From: Allacma fusca
Lineage: Eukaryota > Arthropoda > Collembola > Symphypleona > Sminthuridae
Direction of reading: 5' to 3'
Length of the DNA: 64,000 nucleotides
Assembly (NCBI GenBank): GCA_947179485.1
Contig: OX359249.1
Coordinates: 1,612,001-1,676,000 of the forward strand
Shown here: positions 53,788 through 63,990 of the stretch, in pieces
How positions within the stretch are numbered: the first letter of the stretch is position 1
Layout: the number at the start of each line of letters is the position of its first letter
Position numbers and translations under genes: made by a program
Notes under the pieces: model-generated
What the model was told of the DNA's origin: nothing
The model's input: the letters and a program-made list of their open reading frames with translations, nothing else
The model's database searches: none

Positions 53788-53821
53788 CTTCAAAGTCAGA
53801 ATGGAAGAAAAATCAAACACG

Positions 53822-53832
53822 GCTCAGTTATA
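53822..53832. repeat. LINE target-site duplication, 3' side (gctcagttata)
   Basis: Eleven bases repeated exactly at 58673-58683 on the other side of the LINE. Confidence 0.93.
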
Positions 53833-53848
53833 GATAGATAGATAGATT
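53826..53848. repeat. (taga)n tail of the LINE
   Basis: A short tetranucleotide run at the 3' end of the LINE (as tcta on its coding strand), a type of tail used by several LINE clades in place of poly(A). Confidence 0.8.
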
Positions 53849-54035
53849 TATTAAGTCGATATGGCCTCAGCCCTTACAACCTGCATATTTTTCAATTACA
53901 GTCATTTCAAAATAATTATTTTACAATTTCCTCTAGTTATTTTTCTTCATTCATTTCTCTTTTCCTACTTAAAATTCAATATAATACTTTTATAAAATTT
54001 TCGTAATTAGTCATTCAATTTATCCTATCAGTTCT

Positions 54036-57000
54036 TTAATTGTTACGGATTTCAATAGCGGCAATCCAGAAAGAATATATTTGTTTAAGTAGCGTGCTGT
54101 GGTTTTTGTTACTGAAAATTTGTTGTCTGTAATTCTGTCTTGTGTGCATGTTCATGGAGATGTCTTGTAGGTAAATACTTCTAGGAGTCTCATACTCTTT
54201 GCACTCATACATAATGTGATAGCTGTCTTCAAAGGGATCTTCGCACTTGTTACAGGCCGTGCTCTTTTCAGTTTTGCCACTCTTCCATATAGTCCATATG
54301 GCATTTAGATTAGTTACCCTGTTATTCGTCCATATCCTGGGTTTGTCAAATCTGAAGTTTTGGATGAATTTGGTAAAAGACCAGCTCCTTTTCTCTTCGT
54401 AGAATGCTTCCATGAAGGCGTGTGTCTTTAGGGTGGTGTATGATGGATTTTCGGATCTGAGCATCATTGCTACATCTTCATTGATTAGTTCCCTCTCTAT
54501 TTTGTTGACCAGTGCCCTCTTATGCTTTACCAGGTATTCTTTGTCCAGGTTAGCGAATTCCCCTTCCATGTTGTACTTTTGGAAAAGGTTGCTCCATTGT
54601 GAGTATATGTTGGAGTTCATGCATTGGTTATCTCGCTTCTTCAAATATCTTAGGCAGTCCCTATTTACCTCTGGGGCGTGTTCGGAGAAGATTGAGTTCT
54701 CCATGGTTGTAATTATGGACTTCTTGACTGCTGCTTTAATTGATATGCATCCGGTTTCCAATCTTAATACATGTCCCGGTGTTAAGTTGGAGACCCCCAG
54801 TATTGTTCTTAGAAACTTGGTCTGCAGTTTTTCGAGGTCTTCCAGGTACTTCATGCCCCATATCGCGAAGCCATAGAGAGGTATTGTGTTTATCAAGGTA
54901 TTGTATAATCTTAGCGTTATTCTTATGTCGTAAGTTTTGGATGCTCTAATGGTATTCAGGAGTGCGCCGATCGCAGCTTCAGTCTTTTTCATGATGTTTT
55001 CCCGATGTGTCTTGAAAGTGCCGTTTTGATGAAACTCAATGCCTAGATACCTGTATTTTTTGACTCGTTCTATTTCTTGCCCCTCGTAGTAGAATGGTTT
55101 TATTTTTTTCTGTCTTCCCTTCCCAAATATGACAACGTTTGTCTTTGCCATATTAATCTGTAGGTCACTGTGCCTGAAGAACTTTGCCATAATGTTGATT
55201 TGGCTTTGCAGATCTTCTGGTTTATCTGCGGTCAAAACTATGTCGTCAGCATATAGCAGAATTGTAATTTGGGTGGCAAGAATACGAGCTCCCTTGACTT
55301 TTGATTCTTTCAATTTTGTTGTAACTTCATCAATAAAAAGTGTAAAGAGAGTCGGGCTTAGGGTTTCACCCTGTAGTACTCCCTTCAGGATGTCAATGTT
55401 TTGTGTGTATCCATGATATGTTCGGATTTTGGCCTTTGCATGATTATAGATCTCCTGTATTTTATTTACCAAGTGTGAGTCCACCCCGATATTTTCTAGT
55501 CTTGTCCATAGTTTTTCTCTCATGATTGAATCAAACGCTTTTGACAGGTCGACAAAGATGCAGAATACCCTAGTCTTATTCATGATACTTTTGCTTACAA
55601 TGGTGCTGAGTACTAGTAAATGGTCGTTGCAACTTCGCCCCCTTCTATATGCAGATTGGGCATCCGACATGATGTTATTGCTTTGTATCCATTCGTGTAG
55701 TCTATTTGTGAGGAGTAATGTGAAGAGTTTGAGGGCTGTGTTGACCAGGGATATTGGCCTGTAGTTTTCTGGAATGTCTGTGTCTCCTTTTTTGTAGATG
55801 GGGGCAATTATAATCTCTCCCCATTCCTCCGGGATTTTCTCAGTGAAACATTTATTCAGGCAGTCTTGCAGGCATTTTCGGGTTTCCTGTGGTAAGCTCT
55901 TCCATACCTCATTTGGAATTCCGTCGGTGCCGGGACTTTTGTTGTTACCTAGTCTTCTTATTGCGTCATTGATTTCTTGCAGTGTGAATGGAGTAGGGCG
56001 TGTATTCCTATAGTCTTGTGTTATCTGTCCCGATTTTTCGCCTTGGAATAGTTTTCTGTAGTGTCTTTCCCATTCCTCTGTTGTGATTTTGTTTGTGTTG
56101 TTCATGCCTTGCTTGTTGTTTCGAAATACGTTCATGCTTTTCCAAAAATCTGTGGAGTTTTTGCTTTCGTGAATTTGTTTCCTCATGAGGTCATAGTAGT
56201 CCTCCTTAGCTTTGTGGCATGTTTCTTTATATTGTTTCCTGTGGTGAATGTACGCGTGTTGATTTGTGTTCGTTTTATATTTCCGGAGAAGTCTGAGATA
56301 TTTGTTGCAGGATTTTTTCATTTCTTTGCATTCTGCCGTGAACCATCTGGGGGCGTTGGACTTTTTCCCGTTGATTACTGTCATGGTCTTCATGCCGGAT
56401 AGTTGTGCGTAGTGGTATAAATTATCTACGAGTTTGTTCACATCTCCATTCACATTTTCTCTGATATTTTCATGACTCAGTTGTAAGTGGTTTTGAAATT
56501 TCTTCCTTGCTTCGTTCCTCCATGTAATTCTCTTGGTCTCTACCTGCGTACTTTGCTTCATGTCATATTCGTGTCTTTCCAAGATAATCGGGAGATGATC
56601 TGATTCATGAGTTGTTAGGACCTTAAAGTCTTTAATGGATTCAGTTGCAACCCCGTCTGTTATACATATGTCAATGACTGAGTTTCCCTGTTTTCCGTGA
56701 TATGTTGAATTACCCGCCATGTCCCCTTTTGTTCTACCATTAATTATTGTCAGGTTGTGGTTACGTAGCATCTTTTTCAGTTTCCTTCCTCTGGGGTTCA
56801 CTATTTTGTCGGATGTGTTTCTATTTTCTCTAATGCAGTTGTTCAGTATGCAGATTCCATTTGAATCCTCTCCAACCCTGGCGTTCATGTCCGCAATTAT
56901 TATTGTGTTGAATGTATGTATATTTCTTATGAAGTGTTGCATGTTTTCTTCTTGGTCTTTGGTGGGCGGGTAATAACCGAAGATTACTCTTAACTTGGGT

Positions 57001-57353
57001 TCTTCATTTATGATGAGAGTGGCGTTATTTGCTGCTAAGTGTCCGAAATTTATCTTGTTTTTCAGTTGCTTATTAACTCCTATCAGCATTCCTCCGCTTG
57101 GCCTCCCCTTCTTGTAATTAGTGATTGGGAGGATCGTTTTACAGTCATATTCATGTAGTAGCGACTCAGCTAAATTATTTTCTTTAGTCCATGTTTCACA
57201 GCAGCAGAATACATCTGGGGTTTCTTTCTTGATTGTAGCAATTTTGAGTGCCATGTTTTTCGTCAGCCCGTTTACGTTCCAGAAAAAGATTTTATTGATA
57301 GTATATTTTTTTGTAGTGTTTACGTTTTTTGCAGGTGTAGGGCGGCCGGGTCT
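54036..57353 (-). CDS. LINE ORF2: APE endonuclease and reverse transcriptase
   Basis: The frame is open from the TGA at 57354 to 54036. The endonuclease N-terminus ('FFWNVNGLTKN') lies before the first Met (57254); then come 'CCCETWTKEN', 'IIIADMNARVG' and 'ESDHLPI'. The reverse transcriptase has 'KSPGTDGIPNEVWK', 'FVDLSKAFDSI', 'GVLQGETLSPTLF' and the catalytic 'LLYADDIVLTADKP'. A C-terminal Cys/His cluster ('CNKCEDPFEDSYHIMYEC') follows. It nicks target DNA and copies the element's RNA in place. All key residues seen are intact. Confidence 0.95.
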   Translation of the reverse strand, partial: RPGRPTPAKNVNTTKKYTINKIFFWNVNGLTKNMALKIATIKKETPDVFCCCETWTKENNLAESLLHEYDCKTILPITNYKKGRPSGGMLIGVNKQLKNKINFGHLAANNATLIINEEPKLRVIFGYYPPTKDQEENMQHFIRNIHTFNTIIIADMNARVGEDSNGICILNNCIRENRNTSDKIVNPRGRKLKKMLRNHNLTIINGRTKGDMAGNSTYHGKQGNSVIDICITDGVATESIKDFKVLTTHESDHLPIILERHEYDMKQSTQVETKRITWRNEARKKFQNHLQLSHENIRENVNGDVNKLVDNLYHYAQLSGMKTMTVINGKKSNAPRWFTAECKEMKKSCNKYLRLLRKYKTNTNQHAYIHHRKQYKETCHKAKEDYYDLMRKQIHESKNSTDFWKSMNVFRNNKQGMNNTNKITTEEWERHYRKLFQGEKSGQITQDYRNTRPTPFTLQEINDAIRRLGNNKSPGTDGIPNEVWKSLPQETRKCLQDCLNKCFTEKIPEEWGEIIIAPIYKKGDTDIPENYRPISLVNTALKLFTLLLTNRLHEWIQSNNIMSDAQSAYRRGRSCNDHLLVLSTIVSKSIMNKTRVFCIFVDLSKAFDSIMREKLWTRLENIGVDSHLVNKIQEIYNHAKAKIRTYHGYTQNIDILKGVLQGETLSPTLFTLFIDEVTTKLKESKVKGARILATQITILLYADDIVLTADKPEDLQSQINIMAKFFRHSDLQINMAKTNVVIFGKGRQKKIKPFYYEGQEIERVKKYRYLGIEFHQNGTFKTHRENIMKKTEAAIGALLNTIRASKTYDIRITLRLYNTLINTIPLYGFAIWGMKYLEDLEKLQTKFLRTILGVSNLTPGHVLRLETGCISIKAAVKKSIITTMENSIFSEHAPEVNRDCLRYLKKRDNQCMNSNIYSQWSNLFQKYNMEGEFANLDKEYLVKHKRALVNKIERELINEDVAMMLRSENPSYTTLKTHAFMEAFYEEKRSWSFTKFIQNFRFDKPRIWTNNRVTNLNAIWTIWKSGKTEKSTACNKCEDPFEDSYHIMYECKEYETPRSIYLQDISMNMHTRQNYRQQIFSNKNHSTLLKQIYSFWIAAIEIRNN

Positions 57354-58193
57354 TCATTGTGTTGGTCGGGGCCCTGTAGGCAATTGTACGTTTCCTCTGT
57401 GTTTCTTTTTGTCCTCTCTGATCTTTCTGGCCTTCTCCGCCTCCTCCTTGCTCATGTCCAGCGCTATAAAAACTGGTATATTTTTAGCTTTCAGCACTCT
57501 TTTTCCGTTCAGTACCGATTCCCGTTCATTCATTCTAGCGAAACTCACTTTGACTGCCCGTGGTTTCCCTTTTGCCCCGGTTTTCACTCTGTAGGCATTT
57601 TCTATGAAGATTTCGTCTATTTCCATTTCATTACGAATAAAATTGTTCACTACCTCTTGTAGTCCCTGTCGAGTCTCATCAATCCTTTCAGCCAGGCCAT
57701 AAAATACCAGGTTGTTTCTCCTGTAAAGTCGGTCTATTCGGTTTTCAGCTATGCTTGCCCTCTTTGCCAGTTCATGATTTTCATCTTTCAGTTCTTCAAC
57801 TCTTGATTTTAATGATACAGTTTCTCCCTCCAATTCATCCACTCTGGCCTCAAGTACTTCAATCCTCCCTGTCATTGCCTCCTGGACATCAGTGAGTTTC
57901 TTGGTAAGGGTGATGGTCTGCATGTTTATCTGTATTCTTTGAGACTCCGTTATTCTGTTCTCCATGTCAATCAGCATTTTTGCTATGGAGGTTGTCATAT
58001 TCTCATGTGTTGGGTCGCAGTCCGAGTGTTGTTGTCCTTTGGCTTTCTTTAGTTCGGTCATCTCTGGTTCATCCTCGGATTTTCGCTTGTTGGCGCCATC
58101 TCTTCCTTGGATAGTCGTGCAGGTTTCTCTTCCTTCCTCCTCTGATCCATCATATGTCTGGTCAGCTGACCTTGGAGAGTGTTGTATTGGCAT
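57354..58193 (-). CDS. LINE ORF1: L1-type nucleic-acid-binding protein
   Basis: 279 codons. An acidic/basic low-complexity N-terminus has a nuclear-localisation-like 'NKRKSEDEPE'. A long coiled coil with heptads ('VLEARVDELEGETVSLKSRV') is followed by an RRM-like segment starting 'NNLVFYGLAE' and a basic C-terminal part. This is the arrangement of L1-type ORF1p, which trimerises and binds element RNA. Its TGA (57354-57356) is followed in the same frame by ORF2. Confidence 0.9.
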   Translation of the reverse strand: MPIQHSPRSADQTYDGSEEEGRETCTTIQGRDGANKRKSEDEPEMTELKKAKGQQHSDCDPTHENMTTSIAKMLIDMENRITESQRIQINMQTITLTKKLTDVQEAMTGRIEVLEARVDELEGETVSLKSRVEELKDENHELAKRASIAENRIDRLYRRNNLVFYGLAERIDETRQGLQEVVNNFIRNEMEIDEIFIENAYRVKTGAKGKPRAVKVSFARMNERESVLNGKRVLKAKNIPVFIALDMSKEEAEKARKIREDKKKHRGNVQLPTGPRPTQ

Positions 58194-58672
58194 TATTCTA
58201 GCTGTTTGTTAGGTCGTTAAAACTGTTAAAAATGAATGAGTATTATTAGTATTTAGACCTTCTCGAAATCGTGGGTATCTTATTTACTGTTTTCCAGAGT
58301 GTATGTGCATATGTGTGTAAGCTTTGCTTATCTCATTTAGCTGCCTGGCCAGCTACTGACTTTGCTTTGCCTTATCTCGGCTTTGCGTTTGTTTTGTTAA
58401 GCTGCCAGGCTGATGGAAAGGACCCCCTGCTGCTTTTCTATATTCATGTACTTCCTTGGGATCGTTTACTTGCTGTCTTGGAAACCACTTTTGCGATGAG
58501 ATCTATTTTGTAAAAACCCTTTGGTCACTGGGTTGTCGCTCCCTCGAATCTCTGGAGAATTACGCACGGTTTCGTGTAATTTAAAATTAACTAGTCACTG
58601 TTTTTCCTGTTTAAAAGTTACTTAATTTCACCCCCACTTTAATGTACGTCCGCACCCTTCGACTGCTTTTCT
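58194..58672 (-). other. LINE 5' untranslated leader
   Basis: About 480 bp between the 5' target duplication and ORF1's ATG. It has no long conserved frame, and would hold the internal promoter usual for LINEs. No specific element was recognised. Confidence 0.55.
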
Positions 58673-58683
58673 GCTCAGTTATA
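58673..58683. repeat. LINE target-site duplication, 5' side (gctcagttata)
   Basis: Exact match of 53822-53832. Confidence 0.93.
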
Positions 58684-59708
58684 TACCACGCCAGAAAATG
58701 TGGGGGCATTAGCAGGAGCAAAGGCTTTCCTTAGAGGAATAAACGGAAACCCGAAAATGCTTGTACAACAGCTGGAAGCGTTAGACACGTATACCTTATT
58801 TCGTCCAACAAGAAAGCGGTTTCCACGAAGGAAAATACTGTCTTATTTTATTGATCACATATGGCAGATGGATTTAATTCAGCTAACAAAATACAAGCGT
58901 AACAATCGGAACTACAATTGGCTACTGGTCTGTATAGATAATTTTTCAAAGTATCTTTGGTTGAGAAAGCTAAAGAAAAAAACAGGTATTCAAGTAAAAG
59001 AAGCTTTGGAGGGTATATTTGAGTCATCCGGTCGTCACATTTTACATGATGAAGGTAGGAATAATTTTAACATTGCGCAACTTTTGCAAGAATTATAAAA
59101 CAATCTTTAATATGTAGGAAAGGAATTTTACAACTCTAACGTTACAAAGTTACTTGAACAATATGGCATCGTTCAGTACAGTACTGCAACACAAATAAAG
59201 GCGGGAAGGAGCAGAAAGAGGTATATATATACAAGCAGATATAAATATATATTTCTTTCATTTGTGATTATAAAACCAATATTTTTTATAGTTATTAGGA
59301 CTATTATGACGCGGGTTGCTCGGTATTTTCAAGCAAATAATACCAAAACATGGATAAAAGCAATAGAAGATATATGCAACAGTTACAATAGAACGTATCA
59401 TTCTGTCATTGGAATGAGTCCGTCGGATGTCTCACAAGACAATTCTGCTCAGGTATTTCAGCGCATGTACCATAAACTTATAATTACAAAGTTTCCCCCT
59501 GCTAAATATAAAGTTGGCCAGAAGGTTCGTGTTAGTCTACGCAAGTTGGGTGTTTTTCGCAAGGGATATCTCCAGAGTGTAGGTGAAGAAGTATTTATAA
59601 TTACAAGTGTCAATGATACGAAACCTGTAACGTACGTATTATCTGACTTAGAAGGTAATAATATTCAATCATCTTTCTACCACGAGGAAATATTCCCTGT
59701 CTCAAAAG

Positions 59709-60775
59709 ATGGAATACAGGAAGGAATTTCAACGGTATCTAAGTAGCAAGGAGTCAAAACAATATTTCCCAACAAATACAACAGCTAACTTCAAAAATCG
59801 CTTGGAAAGACCAATATCACTTCCGGTTAATGAATTTGAAGTTGGAGTTGCGGAAGTTATCCTGACCTCACCTGAGGTAGTTGGAAGGTTTTTCAACACA
59901 GGAAGACCGAAAAATTGTTATTACAAAAATAGAAAAACCGTCGTCAATCACAGTAGACAAAAATTCAGACTTGCTATACGTATGGTGAACATACGCAAAT
60001 ACTGTTTTTTTAACAATGATTTTGAAGTGTCTATTTTGTCTGAGGACACAGGTAATCCTAACCAAGACCGACGTATTCGCATAATGAACGACAGTACAGA
60101 CTTGTTAACTGTACCAATCGAACTAGCTAACGTTTTAGGATTTTCCCAAAACGTATTTCCAGTCGGGTTAACAGAAAGTGGACATTTAGCCACACAGGCA
60201 GATTTTGCGCGAATACCAAATTAACACGAGTTTTCATTTGTTATTGGGATTGGTTCCTCAATATATATTTTACAAGTGTCAGAACCTAAAGCTTATGGCG
60301 TTAATCAACTAGTAAGTATGATAAATACATTGTTCATTGAAAATAATTTGGATGTTGTGTTTACTGTGACAAACACAAAGACCACTTTAGTTACCTCCCA
60401 TAATGAACTACATATTCAGTTTTCAACAGCATTAAAATCTGTATTTGATCTTCCTGTGATGATTAACATCAACAAAGGAAAACCATATCACCAAATTACA
60501 AAGGTCCAGTTAAGTAATCCAAGTAACGTTATTTGTCTTGGTTGTGATTTCATTGAAGAAATTCAGATGTAAATTGGATTAGAACATTTACAGTGCCCTC
60601 GCTTGCAAATGTTCAGCAAGCTATAACGTTTCCTCAAATAATTTATCATCCTGTCTCCCAAACGTTTTTGGAAGTTTTGACTGTAACCATAACAGATGAT
60701 TATGGTCGTCAGTTAAGTTTAGGCGACACGCCAATACACATCCTGTTAAAGTTTCGTCCGCGACGAAAAGCGTAA
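59709..60775 (+). pseudogene. Polinton minor capsid (penton-like) protein, broken
   Basis: The first frame (59709-60224) has 'RLERPISLPVNEFEVGVAEV', the family's N-terminal strand pattern, and stops at TAA 60222. Homology goes on at about 60225-60572 ('KAYGVNQLVSMINTLF') and, in another frame, 60573-60775 ('VLTVTITDDYGRQLSLGD'). The family is normally one chain of about 350 residues, so one stop and at least one frameshift are present. It overlaps the integrase 3' end by 38 bases. This is the capsid vertex single-jelly-roll protein. Confidence 0.8.
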
Positions 60776-60860
60776 GGTAACCTGTACAAAGACTAGGTGC
60801 ACGTTAAGTAGGAAGCCGACTCCAGTACAGGCTGGGTCGTGGTATTTACCTGAGGACCCT

Positions 60861-61022
60861 ATGTACAATTTATCTTTGAAAAGTATTAAGAAGAAAAGTC
60901 AAAGAGGACGAGGGATTACAAGGAAGAGGAAACCTTTGAAAAAACAAGTAGGAAGAGGGAAGAGTAAACTAGTTTCCAGAAAAAAACCCAAGAATGGAAA
61001 GCGACATAGCAAGAGGAAGTAG
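60861..61022 (+). CDS. small basic Polinton protein (core-protein-like)
   Basis: 53 codons, about 45% Lys/Arg ('MYNLSLKSIKKKSQRGRG', 'KPKNGKRHSKRK'), ending at TAG 61020-61022. The position between minor and major capsid genes and the composition resemble the small DNA-condensing proteins of Polintons and adenoviruses. It overlaps the start of the major capsid frame. The frame is open upstream of this ATG, so the true start could be earlier. Confidence 0.6.
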   Translation: MYNLSLKSIKKKSQRGRGITRKRKPLKKQVGRGKSKLVSRKKPKNGKRHSKRK

Positions 61023-62225
61023 TCCGACTTATTCCAATCGTCTGGCTTTATTTGAGTCGGACAATGAAACGGATATTTCCATAACCTCTCAAGAGTACAT
61101 TAATTACAAACCTTTGTCGGCTTTTGTGACGGGCCAATTATATTCAACCTTCCAGCACAAGAAACTGCCTACTACGACTTGAAAAATTCCCTTCTTTATA
61201 TCCGGTTTAAGGTATTAGCACCGGATGCTGCGACTATAATCGAAACTGATGGAGTGGCAACTACCCAATGAATGTTGCGCAGTCTGTTTCGTAATGTATC
61301 CTTGTTATTTAACCAGCGGTTGGTATACAGTTCTGACCAGTTGTATTCTTACAGAGCTGTTATTCAAACCTTGTTGACGGAGGAGAAGGATAATCCTAAC
61401 ATCGGGTATTCAAAGGAAACAACAGACGGTAACCCTGGAACATCGGACTTTAATAACCGAAAAGCAGCCTTAGTGGGAAGCAGTTTAATTGAACTTTCTG
61501 GACCTTTGCTAACTGATGTTTCAACCCTGAATAAATTAATACCAAATAAAGTATCGGTGGAAATTAAACTGGAAAGGAATCCTTCAAAATTTCCCCTACT
61601 ATGTGCATCTGAGACAAAAAAGTTCAGTATAGTCTTGGACGAGATTCATTATTCGGTGTCGAAAGTAAACCTGTCAATTCCTGTTTTTCAAACTTTAAAG
61701 TCAAATTTTGATCGAAATCTATCGGCTAAAATTCCTTACCATCCCATTGTTCTGCGGACATTGGGAGTCCCAGCAGGATCTTATAGTCTTCAGTCTGAGA
61801 GAGTGTTTTCGGGAGCAATTCCCAAACTTGTTTTTGCATGTTTTGTGGATGCTGAAGCATTCGTGCGTAAGCTAACCAAGAATACCTTTAAATTTGAAAC
61901 ACTGAACGTTTCTAAAATTAACGTGTACACGGATCTGGATCAGCATAGCTTTCTTGCTCAAGATCTAAATTATCCTGCAAAAGAGTTTCTCACAAGTTAT
62001 CTTTGACTTAACAAAGTTATTGGGAACAAGGAGCAGCGAATGATTAATAGGGAAACATATTTATCTGGGCGCTGTTTTTATGCTTTTGTCCTGAGTCCAA
62101 CGATAAACAAGTTAGCTCTTACTCCCGTTAAAACTGGGAATGTAAAAATTGTTGTTTTATTTTCTTCACCTGTGACCAACGCCGCAGTTTGTATTTTGTA
62201 TGCTGTTTTGAGTCAACCATGTTGA
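60994..62225 (+). pseudogene. Polinton major capsid protein, one frameshift and two in-frame TGA
   Basis: Starts 'MESDIARGSSPTYSNRLALF' at 60994. Near 61130 homology passes to another frame ('AQETAYYDLKNSLLYIRFKV'), then a TGA at 61269 precedes 'NVSLLFNQRLVYSSDQLYSY' and the long second jelly roll. A second TGA (62004-62006) precedes the C-terminal block ending at 62225. The family's protein is hexon-like with two jelly rolls and forms the icosahedral shell. Both stops are in frame with homologous sequence on either side. Confidence 0.85.
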
Positions 62226-62339
62226 TTTCAAAAGACAGGGAAATTGGATTTGATGAATGAACAATTTACCAAGATTGTTAGCAGTATTTTGTTTTAATGT
62301 ATTATGTGAACAGTTTATTATGTCTAATCATCAGCACAA

Positions 62340-62700
62340 ATAAACAAATTATTTCTTGTTATATTAATTGTATGAATAATATGTTAGAATGAATAATATT
62401 TGAGCAAATAATATTTGTATGAATAATTTTTAAGCGAATAATATTTGTATGAATAATTTTTAAGCGAATAATATTTGTATGAATAATATGTTAGAATGAA
62501 TAATATTTGTATGAATAATAATTATAATTGAATGAACAATAATTGAATGAATAATAATAATAATTGAATGAATAATAATAATAATTGAATAATAATAATT
62601 GAATGAATAATAATAATGGAATGAATAATAATAATTGCGTGAATAATAATAATTGAATGAATAATAATAATTGAATGAACAATAATTGAATGAATAATCT
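62340..62700. repeat. AT-rich tandem repeats (gaataata)n
   Basis: Two nested arrays: 30-bp units around 'gaataatttttaagcgaata' and shorter 'aataataattgaatg' units. They lie just right of the Polinton genes, where Polintons often carry subterminal tandem repeats; their membership is inferred. Confidence 0.75.
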
Positions 62701-62939
62701 TATATTATATGGAGCTAAAATGTATGTTCATTTTAATGTTCATTTGAATTTTCGCGCCAAATCTACGAGCCAATAAGAAATCTGCATCTAATTTAAAAAT
62801 TAGTACAAAAAATAATATTGTAAAAAAGCACAAAAATATAAAAACATCTGCGTTAAAAAGTAAAAGAGCATAATATGCTCCTTTACATACTATTATTATT
62901 GTAAAAAAGCACAAAAAATAAAAGTCTCTTTACTAATTT

Positions 62940-63990
62940 CAAATAGTAGACGTAGACAGTCTTCGTCTTGGTGAAATACGGATAAATAATAATAATGCGC
63001 GCTAAATAAATGATTATTAAAATTATTAAAAATTAATTTCTTTTTTAAAATAAATTATTAAAGCATTAAACAGTAGCAATGGCGGCGACGTTGTCAAGGG
63101 CAGCCATACATCACCAAGACGGCCCAATCATTGAAATTAGAAGAGAATAATTATTTTTTTTTTAATTAAAAAATAAATTATTACAGCATTATACACTAGC
63201 AAGGACGGCGACATTGTCACGGTCAGCCGTCCCGGGGTCTCGCGACGCGAGACCTTTGGGTTAATAATTACTATAATTTAACGTAAGCTTTGTTGTGACG
63301 ATTAAAAATTCTCAAGGACATCGTTTGGATACAGTTGATATTTATCTATCGAAGCCAATGTTTTTACATAGTCAACTGTATGTTGCATTTTCGAGAAATC
63401 AAAAATAAATATTAAGATCATTGTAAATTGAAAAGTGAAGGAACGTACACAAGTAATTGTTTATTTAAAGCAGTTGTGTAATATACATTATTATCATACG
63501 AAATTGCATTTCAGAAACAAGCATCATTATTTAAAAAATATTCGATAAAAAAATCTTTCCGGCAATAGAATTTTAATACTAGCGGATCAATCCGTTATAC
63601 TGTGTTGGTGTTGTTATTGGGAAATGGGGGTTATCTACCGACGCAGGCGGTCCCTTGATCCGCTCAAAGAGTATCTTATATTCGCTAAGGATTTAACAGG
63701 AAGGGTCAAAGGGGATGCCACGTTTCTTCCCCAAATTGCACTAATTTCAAATGAGGGTGAATACGCATTCGTTTTATAGGAAAGTATGCACTGGGTTATC
63801 AAAACCGTTTTGACTCATGGTCAACTCTATGTAGTATTTTTTAGAGCCACTTCTCAATACAGTATAAAAGTAATTATGTGTTGACAAAACTGAGGATCAG
63901 GGGGAACTACAGGGTGAAGGGAATGGTACTTATACAGTTAATTGTGTGGAGCCCGAAATATTGTAAACTTTCCAGAGCTACAAATAGAAG
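62940..63990 (+). mobile_element. Helitron-derived repeat, second copy
   Basis: It matches 5590-6560 over most of its length, starting with Helitron-like 5' motifs (cagtcttcgtcttggtgaaatacgg) and including the same helicase C-terminal remnant, more frameshifted here, with the same missing middle block. Similarity stops near 63985 (aaacttt), which may mark the element's 3' end. Confidence 0.6.

Larger units (their letters stand above)
53833..58672 (-). mobile_element. LINE (non-LTR retrotransposon), apparently full length
   Basis: A perfect 11-bp duplication flanks a 4840-bp element with ORF1 (coiled-coil/RRM) and ORF2 (endonuclease-reverse transcriptase). The 3' end, at the low-coordinate side, ends in a (tcta)n tail. 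A 5' leader of about 480 bp precedes ORF1. Long intact frames and a perfect duplication indicate a recent insertion. Clade was not fixed; an APE-type endonuclease with an L1-like ORF1 narrows it. Confidence 0.93.
53801..59746 (+). pseudogene. Polinton integrase, split by a LINE and one frameshift
   Basis: The first 10 codons lie at 53801-53832; the LINE (53833-58672) separates them from the rest (58684-59746). Two small introns are seen: 59055-59117 (63 nt) and 59221-59291 (71 nt). Retrovirus-type (rve) core motifs are 'HIWQMDLIQL' (first Asp), a second Asp at the end of the exon before intron 1, and the Glu in the exon before intron 2. One extra base near 59211-59214 shifts the frame just before that Glu. 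The C-terminus has 'KYKVGQKVRVSLRK', an SH3-like tail. It would insert Polinton DNA into the host. Confidence 0.85.
43330..62330. mobile_element. Polinton/Maverick element, decayed, with nested LINE and MITE
   Basis: The interval holds the family's diagnostic set: FtsK/A32-like ATPase, protein-primed family B polymerase, adenovirus-type protease, rve-type integrase, minor and double-jelly-roll major capsid proteins and a small basic protein. Without the two nested insertions it is about 13-14 kb, shorter than typical 15-20 kb elements. The left block is rearranged (inverted polymerase fragment at 43690-43855) and terminal inverted repeats with 6-bp target duplication could not be identified, so both ends are approximate. 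Confidence 0.88.

Noticed and set aside
54412-56402. Several plus-strand frames of 70-154 codons
   Set aside because: They are antisense shadows of the LINE ORF2, whose motifs are on the minus strand.
62491-62682. 63-codon minus-strand frame of Leu/Phe/Tyr repeats
   Set aside because: Translation of the (gaataata)n simple repeat only.
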